Source: Rubrivivax sp. (GTDB taxonomy: Bacteria; Pseudomonadota; Gammaproteobacteria; Burkholderiales; Burkholderiaceae_C). Taken from it: DNA of 64,000 nt. Positions within the stretch are counted from its first letter, which is position 1. The number at the start of each line of letters is the position of its first letter. The notes below the pieces were generated by a model. That model ran no database searches. It was not told where the DNA came from and saw nothing but the letters and a program-made list of their open reading frames with translations. Shown piece after piece: positions 27,081 to 33,724 of this stretch. The stretch spans positions 682,001 to 746,000 of the forward strand of contig JAHBZT010000002.1 of assembly GCA_019635315.1 (NCBI GenBank). The letters run 5' to 3'. The position numbers and the translations under genes were made by a program.

Positions 27081-27361
27081 CAGTCGCCCAGCGGCAGGGT
27101 TAGCTGTGCCGCTGGCGCTGGGCGCGACAGCAGCACATAGACGCGGCGGCGGCGCTGCTCACTGCCGAACAGGCACGGCACCAGGCGCCAGCGGCGGCCG
27201 ATGACGTAACCCATGCCGGGCATATCGGAGAGCACCTTTGTCGCGCTGCCGAGGTCGCACGCGGCCTCCAGCTCGGGCACGGTCACGCCGCCGGGGTGGC
27301 GCTCCATGTAGTCGGCCGCCCGCTCGGCCTGCGCGGGCCGCGGGTCTGGTGCGGTCGGCAT
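27080..27361 (-). CDS. Small protein, possible winged-helix DNA-binding
   Basis: A 93-residue protein. AERAADYMERHPGGVTVPEL followed by ACDLGSATKVLSDMPGMGYV reads like a winged helix of the kind that opens with a helix, then a turn and recognition helix. The C-terminus (RRRRVYVLLSRPAPAAQLTL) is strand-like. The stop overlaps the primase start by one base, so it is coupled to the replication gene. No family name can be given. Confidence 0.65.
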   Translation of the reverse strand: MPTAPDPRPAQAERAADYMERHPGGVTVPELEAACDLGSATKVLSDMPGMGYVIGRRWRLVPCLFGSEQRRRRVYVLLSRPAPAAQLTLPLGD

Positions 27362-27363
27362 GG

Positions 27364-27618
27364 TCAGCGGTCCGCAAGGCGCAGCGTGCGAGCGCGGCGC
27401 TCGCGCTCGGGCTTCGTCGGTTGCCCCAGGCGGGAACGGGCCACCGGCTCACCTGTCGCGCGGACATACACCAGCACGCGGCCGGGATACTCGAATCGCA
27501 CGCGGTACGCGGTGCCGTAGTGGTGGAACGTCGTTGTCCAAGCCGGCGCAGCGGATCGCAGCACCGCGTCGGCAAGTTGCAGCAGCGTCGCCGCGTCGGG
27601 TCGTTCGCCGGGCCACAT
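27364..27618 (-). CDS. Small hypothetical protein
   Basis: An 84-residue protein (MWPGERPDAATLLQLADAVL start; core TTFHHYGTAYRVRFEYPGRV). The core looks like a small beta-rich fold. The ATG overlaps the AlpA-type gene stop by one base (TGATG) and its own stop is 2 nt before the next start, so it belongs to the operon. Function unknown. Confidence 0.6.
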   Translation of the reverse strand: MWPGERPDAATLLQLADAVLRSAAPAWTTTFHHYGTAYRVRFEYPGRVLVYVRATGEPVARSRLGQPTKPERERRARTLRLADR

Positions 27619-27848
27619 CAGCGCACCCCGCGAGACTGGCGGATGCGCTCGGCAATCCAGGCGTGCACCTCGCTCGCCGGCCAGGCGGTGGCGCGGCCGA
27701 TCTTGATGGGTGCAGGTGCGCGGCCGGCCTTGACCATCTCAAGCCACGCCGTGCGGCCGAGGCCCACTGTCGCCAGCACGGTCGGCAGGCGCAGCAGTTG
27801 ATCGGCGGGCGCGGCGGCGCCGTCGGCCGTCTTGTGCTCGCCGTTCAT
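27618..27848 (-). CDS. AlpA-like helix-turn-helix regulator
   Basis: A 76-residue protein with an AlpA/MerR-like N-terminal wing-helix: LLRLPTVLATVGLGRTAWLE (helix-turn-helix), APIKIGRATAWPASEVHAWI (wing and helix), ending in ERIRQSRGVR. AlpA proteins act as excisionase-like regulators and control integrase in P4-type elements. The start is fixed by the ATGA overlap with the preceding gene. Confidence 0.85.
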   Translation of the reverse strand: MNGEHKTADGAAAPADQLLRLPTVLATVGLGRTAWLEMVKAGRAPAPIKIGRATAWPASEVHAWIAERIRQSRGVR

Positions 27849-28606
27849 TGCGCAGCCCCCCGCGCCTGCACGGCCTGCAGCGGCCGGGCGCTGGCCCGCG
27901 GGCCGGGCGGCCAGTCGGGCGCCGGCAGCGGTAGCAGCGGCTGCACCGCTTCGTCGTCGAGGTCGCCTGCGGCCTCCAGCCGGTCGGCCACGGCCAGCAC
28001 CAGCGCCCACACGTCCGGGCGCCGCAGCGTGGCGACGGTCAGCGCGGCCAGGCGATCCAGTTCGCGGCACTGAGGCAATAGCCACGAATGCGCCTCGGCA
28101 GTGGCGATGTCATCGGGCACGCCGAATTCACCTTCGGCCAGGTACGGCTCGGCGGCGGGGTCTTCGTGCAGTTGCTCGGCCGCCGGGCCGGCCAGGCTGG
28201 CGCAGACATGCGCCCGAACCTGCCGGCGCAGCTCACGCGCGGCGCCGCGCTGGTGGGCTTCCATCAGGCGCAGCAACTCGGCGAAGCCGGGGCGGTTGAC
28301 GGCAATGCACAGGTCGTCGGCGTCCCACTGCATGAAGCCCAGGGCGGGCGAATCGGACGCCGAGCACACGCCCCACAGGTCCGACAGCGCCGCGCCCTTG
28401 CGGCCGGTGGTCTGCCAGTCGGTGGCGCCCTCGGGCGCCACGGCCACGCGGTACACGTAGGCGCCGCCGAGCGCATGCACTACCGCATGGGCAGCCTCGT
28501 GCACGCACACGGCGCGGCGGCGCTCGCGGGTCAGGTACAGCGGCGGCGGGTGGGCGATGGTCCCGCCGGTGGCGGCGGTGGATTCGTGCGGCTGCGCTGG
28601 TGTCAT
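27845..28606 (-). CDS. Zn-dependent peptidase-like protein with HEAAH motif (M41-like)
   Basis: A 253-residue protein. H36-E-A-A-H40 within RRAVCVHEAAHAVVHALGG is the zinc-site motif of the FtsH/M41 peptidase core, without the AAA+ ATPase. A conserved-looking second acid should be in the helix around ASLAGPAAEQLHEDP. The rest is helical. Stand-alone M41-like proteins occur in integrative elements; substrate unknown. The start has GGAGG 5 nt upstream. The start overlap with the AlpA-type gene (ATGA) indicates co-translation. Confidence 0.75.
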   Translation of the reverse strand: MTPAQPHESTAATGGTIAHPPPLYLTRERRRAVCVHEAAHAVVHALGGAYVYRVAVAPEGATDWQTTGRKGAALSDLWGVCSASDSPALGFMQWDADDLCIAVNRPGFAELLRLMEAHQRGAARELRRQVRAHVCASLAGPAAEQLHEDPAAEPYLAEGEFGVPDDIATAEAHSWLLPQCRELDRLAALTVATLRRPDVWALVLAVADRLEAAGDLDDEAVQPLLPLPAPDWPPGPRASARPLQAVQARGAAQ

Positions 28607-28700
28607 GGAAGCCTCCGTCGGATATGACGGGGCGGACCTTAGTCAGCGGGGCAGCGGAAGAAAACCCGAAAACTTCGCCGAGACTTAGGACGGACTGGAG

Positions 28701-29537
28701 CTATTCGCCAGCATCGGACTCGGGATCGCGTTCGCCGAATATCTCGCCTACTACGTCCGGACCGAAGACCGCTTCGTATCGTTCCTTATCCCAGCGATCC
28801 ATTGCCTCGACCAGCGTGCGACCGGCGGCGCGTTGTTCCTTGACGAAGCGCAGCGGTGGGACAAGCCCTTCCGACTGCGCGACGTGCTCCCGGATTAGGG
28901 CGAACGCTTGTGCGTGTCCGCGCCCTATCGCCTCGCCGACCCTTTCGTAAAAGTCTCGGTCGATTGCGGTCGCCGGATCGTCATCGATGAACCCTTGAGC
29001 AACCTCATAGGCCCACGGCCCGAACACTGCGACGGCTCTCACGCCGGCTGCATTCGTGCCCTTGGGGTACACGTCTCCAAATGCATCCGAATCGCACCAG
29101 GTCCGGCAGAAGCCCTTCACCGCGCGTTGATGCCGTGCCACGAACTCCGCGGCCAGCCATGGCGGCAACGCGAGACCGTGAGCCGCACACTGCGCCACCG
29201 CATCCAAGACGGCGGCACCGTCGCCAGCGTCAATCTCGGGCTTCATGCGAAGGCACGCCCTTGCTGCGTCCGCTTGAGCATCAGGTGAGGCCATGAATGG
29301 TCCGACATAGGCAGACCGCGCCGATTGAATCAGTCGGGATTCCGCCTCCCATGCGCGTGCGGTCGCCCTTGCGACTTCCGGCGGGTCGTCTGGCCGGATC
29401 ATCCGAAGGTGGGCAGCGGCATATCGCCAGGGGTCGAATTGGTCAGCCGGCGCCTGGCCGTCGCCCATCGCCTTGACCAGCGCCACCAAGCGTTTCATTC
29501 CACGCCCCGCGGGCGAATCGTCCCAAGCACTGGACAT
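28701..29537 (-). CDS. Element protein of unknown function, under a structured leader RNA
   Basis: A 278-residue, acidic, mostly helical protein (MSSAWDDSPAGRGMKRLVAL start). Segments such as LDAVAQCAAHGLALPPWLAA and WCDSDAFGDVYPKGTNAAG recall uncharacterised proteins in other proteobacterial islands, but I cannot name a family. No membrane segments. A strong ribosome site, GAGGGGG, lies 6 nt before the ATG. The leader folds into a three-way junction (29571-29628) whose loop can pair with that site. It is separated by 94 bp from the next gene, so it may be a separately controlled accessory gene. Confidence 0.7.
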   Translation of the reverse strand: MSSAWDDSPAGRGMKRLVALVKAMGDGQAPADQFDPWRYAAAHLRMIRPDDPPEVARATARAWEAESRLIQSARSAYVGPFMASPDAQADAARACLRMKPEIDAGDGAAVLDAVAQCAAHGLALPPWLAAEFVARHQRAVKGFCRTWCDSDAFGDVYPKGTNAAGVRAVAVFGPWAYEVAQGFIDDDPATAIDRDFYERVGEAIGRGHAQAFALIREHVAQSEGLVPPLRFVKEQRAAGRTLVEAMDRWDKERYEAVFGPDVVGEIFGERDPESDAGE

Positions 29538-29570
29538 GCCGCACCCCCTCGAATGCGCCCCTCGTGAGGA

Positions 29571-29628
29571 TCGCCACGCCGGGCCGGTGAGGGAACCGGC
29601 TTTCGCCCCGTCGGGCTAGGCGTGGCGA
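29571..29628 (-). ncRNA. Three-way-junction leader RNA, resembling phage C4-type antisense RNA
   Basis: Stem P1 pairs CGCCACGCC (29572-29580) with GGCGTGGCG (29619-29627), extendable by one pair. Inside are P2, GCCGGT/ACCGGC (29583-29588 with 29595-29600), and P3, GCCC/GGGC (29605-29608 with 29613-29616). Read on the minus strand the P2 loop is UCCCUC, complementary to the GAGGGG of the ribosome site of the gene at 29537, ~40 nt downstream. The layout recalls the C4 antisense RNA of phages P1/P7; that homology is not proven here. Confidence 0.65.
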
Positions 29629-29638
29629 AGCTTGTCCG

Positions 29639-29863
29639 TCAGCTCGTGCCCTCGCCGGCCGGGTGCCCCACTGCCGCGAGTGCGCCGCGCAGCTCGGCCA
29701 GCACCGCGGGCCAGTCCGGCGCCGTGGCGAAGTCTTCCGGGTCAACGCTGCGCAGTGCGTGCGCGATGGTCTGGTGCGCCAGATGCGCGGCCTGCAGCAG
29801 CAGCCGCACGGCCTCGGGGTCGGCCAGCTTCGCGGGGTCGGCGTATTGCCAGGCGTCAGGCAT
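29639..29863 (-). CDS. Small hypothetical protein of the element
   Basis: A 74-residue helical protein (MPDAWQYADPAKLADPEAVR, then AAHLAHQTIAHALRSVDPED). Overlaps the RadC-like gene end by 8 nt, so it is co-translated. Small proteins of this style recur in phage islands but have no assigned role. Its stop precedes the structured leader RNA by about 10 bp. Confidence 0.65.
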   Translation of the reverse strand: MPDAWQYADPAKLADPEAVRLLLQAAHLAHQTIAHALRSVDPEDFATAPDWPAVLAELRGALAAVGHPAGEGTS

Positions 29864-30752
29864 GGGGCCTCCGTTGTGGGCTGCGCCGTCGCGGCGCCTC
29901 GGGCGACGATACCGCGGCCGGCCGCAGCGCCCATGCAGGCACAGACCCGCGAATCAGGTCCCGCTCGGCCATGCTGACGACGGCCGGCCAGCCGACGACG
30001 AAGCTATCCAGCAACCGCACGTCGATCAGCGACAGCGCGGACTGAATGGCCGCGGCCAAGTATTCGTCGGCCTGCGAAGGCTCGGCCGACCCCGACGGGT
30101 GGTTGTGCGCCACGATCACGGCCGCCGCGTTCAGTTGCAGCGCCCGGCGCACCACTTCGCGCGGGTACACGGCCGTCTGTGTCAGCGTGCCCTCGAAAAG
30201 CACTTCCCACCCGATCACGCCGTGCTGCCCGTCGAGGAACAGCACGCCGAACCGCTCGCGCTCGCACTGCGCCAGGTGCAGCCGCACCAGCTCGCGGGCG
30301 TCGCCGGGGCTCTGCACCAGCGCCCCGGGCTCGCGCACCCGCCGCGCCAGGATCGCCAGCGCCGCGTCGATCACGGCCTGCTCGGGCGCCGGCAGGCCCC
30401 GCGCCAGCGACGGCGGCGCGTCGCCCCACGGTCCGCCGCTCGCCCTTGAGGGGGCCTCGGCGGGGGACTCTTCGCGCGGCGGAACCGGCGCAGGCGGGAC
30501 CAGGGGAAGGGCAGGCAGCGGCGCGGCGGCGGCCGGGGCGCGGCGGCGGCGGCCGGCCGAGGGCGCAGGGCGGGCGGGGACAGCAGGAACAGAGAGAGAC
30601 AGAGAGAGTTTCCGCACTTCTTCCGCACTCTTTCCGCACTTGCCAGCGGCCCGGGAACCCTCGCCGCTGCTCGCTTTCCGCACTTCCGCACTTTCCGCAC
30701 CGGGTTTCGTGCCGGCGGCGCTGGCGCTGCCCTTGCGTTTGCCGCCGCTCAT
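29856..30752 (-). CDS. RadC-like JAB-domain protein
   Basis: A 298-residue protein. Residues ~120-270 are the RadC/JAB1-like domain: FGVLFLDGQHGVIGWEVLFE, then YPREVVRRALQLNAAAVIVA and the metal motif HNHPSGSAEPSQAD. These phage-borne RadC proteins may be DNA-processing or anti-restriction factors; the role is uncertain. The first ~100 residues are low-complexity and are encoded by DNA carrying six GTGCGGAA iterons, so the real start may be later than the ATGA overlap (30752) with the integrase gene. Confidence 0.8.
   Translation of the reverse strand: MSGGKRKGSASAAGTKPGAESAEVRKASSGEGSRAAGKCGKSAEEVRKLSLSLSVPAVPARPAPSAGRRRRAPAAAAPLPALPLVPPAPVPPREESPAEAPSRASGGPWGDAPPSLARGLPAPEQAVIDAALAILARRVREPGALVQSPGDARELVRLHLAQCERERFGVLFLDGQHGVIGWEVLFEGTLTQTAVYPREVVRRALQLNAAAVIVAHNHPSGSAEPSQADEYLAAAIQSALSLIDVRLLDSFVVGWPAVVSMAERDLIRGSVPAWALRPAAVSSPEAPRRRSPQRRPHA
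30610..30701 (-). repeat. Iteron array 2: six GTGCGGAA copies in opposite orientation
   Basis: On the minus strand the iterons lie at 30700-30693, 30691-30684, 30683-30676, 30639-30632, 30628-30621 and 30617-30610. Successive start spacings (9, 8, 44, 11, 11) parallel those of array 1 (9, 8, 43, 13, 8). It falls inside the 5' coding part of the RadC-like gene. Confidence 0.8.
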
Positions 30753-32017
30753 GCCGCCCTCGCCCGCCGCGCCTGCCGGAAGGGGATCACCTTGCCGGAC
30801 TGGCGCACCGCGTCGAGGTAGTCCGCCCATCCCTGCATCAGCTCGCGCCGCTCGTCGAGGTAGGTCGCGTGGTTATAGGCGGCGCGGACCCGGTTGCCCT
30901 CTACGTGCGATAGCTGGGCCTCGATCACGTCCCACCGATACCCCATCTCGTTCAGCGCCGTCGAGGCGATGCCGCGGAAGCCGTGCCCGGTCATGCGCCC
31001 GCGGTAGCCCATGCGCTTCAGCGCCATCAGGATCGTCCCGTTGGACATGGGCTTGTCGTGGTCGCGCTCGCCGGGGAACAGCAGCGCCGCGCCGGTGCAG
31101 CGGTCCTCCCCGCGCACCAGGCGCAGCGTGCCCAGCACTTCAAGCGCCTGCCGGCTCAGGGGCACCAGGTGCGGCCGGCGCTTGCCGGCAGCGCCCTTGC
31201 GCCCGGTGCGCTCGGGCGGGATCGTCCATTCGGCGGCCTCAAGGTCGAATTCCTGCCACCGGGCTTCGATCAGCTCGGACGTGCGAACGAAGGTCAGCGC
31301 CATCAGGTGCAGCGCCGCGCGGGTGTAGGGGCTGCCGTCATAGCCGGCCATCTTGCGCAGCAGCTCGGGCAGCTCGGCCGCGCTGACGCGGGCGAAGTTG
31401 GTCACGGTACGCGGCTTGAACACGTCGCCGGGCTTCACGTCGCCGACCGGGTTTCGCTCGGCCAGGTCGTGCGCCACGGCCCAGCGCATCACCAGGCCAC
31501 AGGTCTGCAGGGCACGCCGTGCCAGCTCGGCGGCGCCTCGGGCCTCGATCAGCTTGCCCATGCGCACGAAGTGCGAGGCGGCCAGCGTCGCCACCGGCCG
31601 ATGCCCGATCTCGGGGAACACGTCGGCCTCCAGCCGGCGCAGCACATGGTCGGCATACCGCTCGGTCTTGGTGGCCCGCCAGTCGGCCCACCAGCGGCGG
31701 GCCACCGGCTCAAAGGCGGTTTCCTGCGCCTGCAGGATGGCCCGCTTCGCGTCGCGCCGCTGCTCGCCGGGGTCGGTGCCGGCCTGCAGCAGCGCCCGCG
31801 CGTCGTCGCGGGCCTTGCGTGCGGCCTTCAGCGTGACGGCGGGGTACTGGCCCAGCGCCAGGCGTTTCTCACGGCCCGCGAAGCGGTATTTCCAGCGAAA
31901 CAGCTTGGACCCGGCGGCCGTGACTTCCAGGTACAGCCCTCCGCCGTCGGCGTGGCGAGTGAAGGCGCGGCCGTCGTCGCACTTGGCATTGCGGCAGTCG
32001 GCGTCGGTCAGTGGCAT
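30749..32017 (-). CDS. Tyrosine integrase, P4 type
   Basis: A 422-residue integrase. The N-terminal arm-binding domain (DUF4102 type) is MPLTDADCRNAKCDDGRAF to FAGREKRLALGQYPAVTLKA. The catalytic domain shows the Arg in TFVRTSELIEARW, the H-x-x-R box TGHGFRGIASTALNEMGY, and the late His and Tyr (LSHVEGNRVRAAYNHA). It starts at ATG 32017, with GGAG 8 nt upstream, and lies ~55 bp from the right att-like repeat, reading into the element. Longer frames through the repeat are not needed. Confidence 0.93.
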   Translation of the reverse strand: MPLTDADCRNAKCDDGRAFTRHADGGGLYLEVTAAGSKLFRWKYRFAGREKRLALGQYPAVTLKAARKARDDARALLQAGTDPGEQRRDAKRAILQAQETAFEPVARRWWADWRATKTERYADHVLRRLEADVFPEIGHRPVATLAASHFVRMGKLIEARGAAELARRALQTCGLVMRWAVAHDLAERNPVGDVKPGDVFKPRTVTNFARVSAAELPELLRKMAGYDGSPYTRAALHLMALTFVRTSELIEARWQEFDLEAAEWTIPPERTGRKGAAGKRRPHLVPLSRQALEVLGTLRLVRGEDRCTGAALLFPGERDHDKPMSNGTILMALKRMGYRGRMTGHGFRGIASTALNEMGYRWDVIEAQLSHVEGNRVRAAYNHATYLDERRELMQGWADYLDAVRQSGKVIPFRQARRARAA

Positions 32018-32071
32018 GGCGAGCACTCCGCCGAGGGGCGCCGAGGCGATGCCCCCAGCCCGATCCCTCGG

Positions 32072-32092
32072 ATGCCCCCAAGAATGCCCCCA
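32072..32092 (+). repeat. Right att-like repeat (ATGCCCCCA units)
   Basis: Identical over 21 bp to 23124-23144. A third unit lies at 32049-32057, giving three copies at this end beside the integrase gene. Confidence 0.7.
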
Positions 32093-32138
32093 CGTCGGGC
32101 CGGCTGTCAAAGCACGTCAGCGAACCGCGGCGAACAAA

Positions 32139-32161
32139 AAAGCCCCGGCTGGCGGGGCTTT
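32139..32161 (-). terminator. Intrinsic terminator downstream of tRNA-Ser/lysC
   Basis: AAAGCCCCG pairs with CGGGGCTTT (9-bp perfect stem, 5-nt loop). On the minus strand the stem is followed by a run of T, the correct polarity for lysC and the tRNA. Confidence 0.85.
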
Positions 32162-32209
32162 ACTGTGGGTTCTTCGGACTTCAGCGACCTTTGGCGAATC
32201 GGTCACTGG

Positions 32210-32299
32210 CGGAGACGGAGGGATTCGAACCCTCGATGCAGGTTTTGCCCACATACTCCCTTAGCAGGGGAGCACCTTCGGCCACTCGGTCACGTCTCC
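32210..32299 (-). tRNA. tRNA-Ser (anticodon GCU)
   Basis: A 90-nt class II tRNA on the minus strand. The acceptor stem GGAGACG pairs with CGTCTCC plus discriminator G; the T-arm contains GGTTCGAATCC. The anticodon loop is CTGCTAA, anticodon GCT, flanked by a 5-bp stem (CTCCC/GGGAG). The long variable arm fits serine. A TAGAAT -10 box lies 13 nt upstream (32313-32318), so it may have its own promoter. No intact copy of its 3' end appears at the left end of the element. Confidence 0.95.
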
Positions 32300-32361
32300 G
32301 GCGAAGGGCCGCATTCTAGCCGCATCGTGCCGGCCGCGGGCAGCAGCGGCACAGGATCGCC

Positions 32362-33642
32362 TCAGGCCGCGGCCGGCTGCTCCAGGTCGAAGGCCTTGTG
32401 CAGCGCGCGCACCGCGAGCTCCATGTACTTCTCGTCGATCACGACGCTGGTCTTGATCTCGCTCGTGGTGATCATCTGAATGTTGATGCCCTCCTCGCTG
32501 AGGGTGCGGAACATCTTCGCCGCCACGCCGGCGTGGCTCTTCATGCCGATGCCGACGATGGAGACCTTGCAGATCTTCGCGTCGCCCAGCACCTCGGCCG
32601 CACCCACGGCCGGCAGCACGGTGCCCTTCAGCAGGTCCAGCGTGCGCGCGTAGTCGTTGCGGTGCACCGTGAAGCTGAAGTCGGTGCGCCCGTCGTGGCT
32701 GACGTTCTGGATGATGACGTCGACGTCGATGTTGGCGTCGGCCACCGGCCCCAGGATCTGGAACGCGATGCCCGGGCGGTCGGGCACGCCGATGATGCTG
32801 ACCTTGGCCTCGTCGCGGTTGAACGCGATGCCGGCCACCACGGCTTGTTCCATCTTCTCGTCCTCTTCGAAGGTGATCAGGGTGCCGGAGACGGCTTCCT
32901 CTTTGATCGGGATGTCCCAGGGCGTGAAGCTGCTGAGCACGCGCGTGGGCACGCGGTACTTGCCGGCAAACTCCACCGAGCGGATCTGCAGCACCTTGCT
33001 GCCCAGGCTGGCCATCTCCAGCATCTCCTCGAAGGAGATCGTGTGCAGCCGGCGCGCCTCGGGCACGATGCGCGGGTCGGTGGTGTACACGCCGTCGACG
33101 TCGGTGTAGATCAGGCACTCGTCGGCCTTCAGCGCCGCCGCGATGGCCACCGCCGAAGTGTCGCTGCCGCCGCGGCCCAGCGTCGTGACGTTGCCCTGCG
33201 GGTCGATGCCCTGGAAGCCGGTGACGATGACCACGCGGCCGGCGGCCAGGTCGGCGCGGATGCGCGCATCGTCGATGCGGCGGATGCGCGCCTTCGTGAA
33301 GGCGCTGTCGGTCTCGATCGGCACCTGCCAGCCGCCGTAGCTGACGGCCGGCACGCCCTCGGCCTGCAGCGCCAGCGCCAGCAGGCCGACCGAGACCTGC
33401 TCGCCGGTGGCGGCCACGGCGTCCAGTTCGCGCAGCGCCTCGGGCGTGCTGGCCATGCTGGCATTCGGCATCAGTTCCTTGGCCAGGCCGAGCAGGCGGT
33501 TGGTCTCGCCACTCATCGCCGAGGGCACGACGACGAGCTGGTGGCCGGCGCGCACCCACTTGGCGACACGCCTGGCGACGCTGGCGATGCGCTCGGTGGA
33601 GCCCATCGACGTGCCGCCGTACTTGTGAACGATCAGGGACAT
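32362..33642 (-). CDS. lysC: Aspartate kinase
   Basis: A 426-residue monofunctional aspartokinase, first step of lysine, threonine and methionine synthesis. The kinase domain shows the KYGGTSMG start, GRGGSDTSAVAIAAALKADE and IYTDVDGVYTTDPR. Two C-terminal ACT domains (VSIIGVPDRPGIAFQILGPV; VSIVGIGMKSHAGVAAKMFR) give feedback control. Length and arrangement match the alpha subunit; an internal start could give a separate beta subunit as in other bacteria. ATG 33642 opens with MSLIVHKYGG, the usual N-terminus. Confidence 0.96.
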   Translation of the reverse strand: MSLIVHKYGGTSMGSTERIASVARRVAKWVRAGHQLVVVPSAMSGETNRLLGLAKELMPNASMASTPEALRELDAVAATGEQVSVGLLALALQAEGVPAVSYGGWQVPIETDSAFTKARIRRIDDARIRADLAAGRVVIVTGFQGIDPQGNVTTLGRGGSDTSAVAIAAALKADECLIYTDVDGVYTTDPRIVPEARRLHTISFEEMLEMASLGSKVLQIRSVEFAGKYRVPTRVLSSFTPWDIPIKEEAVSGTLITFEEDEKMEQAVVAGIAFNRDEAKVSIIGVPDRPGIAFQILGPVADANIDVDVIIQNVSHDGRTDFSFTVHRNDYARTLDLLKGTVLPAVGAAEVLGDAKICKVSIVGIGMKSHAGVAAKMFRTLSEEGINIQMITTSEIKTSVVIDEKYMELAVRALHKAFDLEQPAAA

Positions 33643-33724
33643 GACGGTCGGCGCGGAAGTCGGCGCCGCGGGGCGGTTGAAAAGCCGGTCGGCGGCCGAT
33701 GCTGCGCCGCGCAAAAGCGCAATT

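Larger units (their letters stand above)
23121..32092 (-). mobile_element. P4-like integrative element (~9 kb) between att-like repeats
   Basis: Bounded by a 21-bp identical direct repeat built from two ATGCCCCCA units (23124-23144 and 32072-32092). It carries a P4-type integrase beside the right end, AlpA-like regulator, primase-helicase, RadC-like protein, HExxH protein and small proteins, all leftward. It has no capsid, packaging, tail or conjugation genes. The content fits a satellite-type or phasmid-like element replicating with its own primase and depending on a helper for transfer (inference). It is inserted between the kinase terminator and tRNA-Ser. Confidence 0.8.

Noticed and set aside
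32049-32092. tRNA-Ser as the exact attachment site
   Set aside because: The 21-bp repeat lies about 118 bp from the tRNA 3' end and shares no sequence with it.
32018-32110. Longer integrase start through the att-like repeat
   Set aside because: WGHSWGHP is simply the repeat translated; ATG 32017 has a ribosome site and starts the conserved domain.
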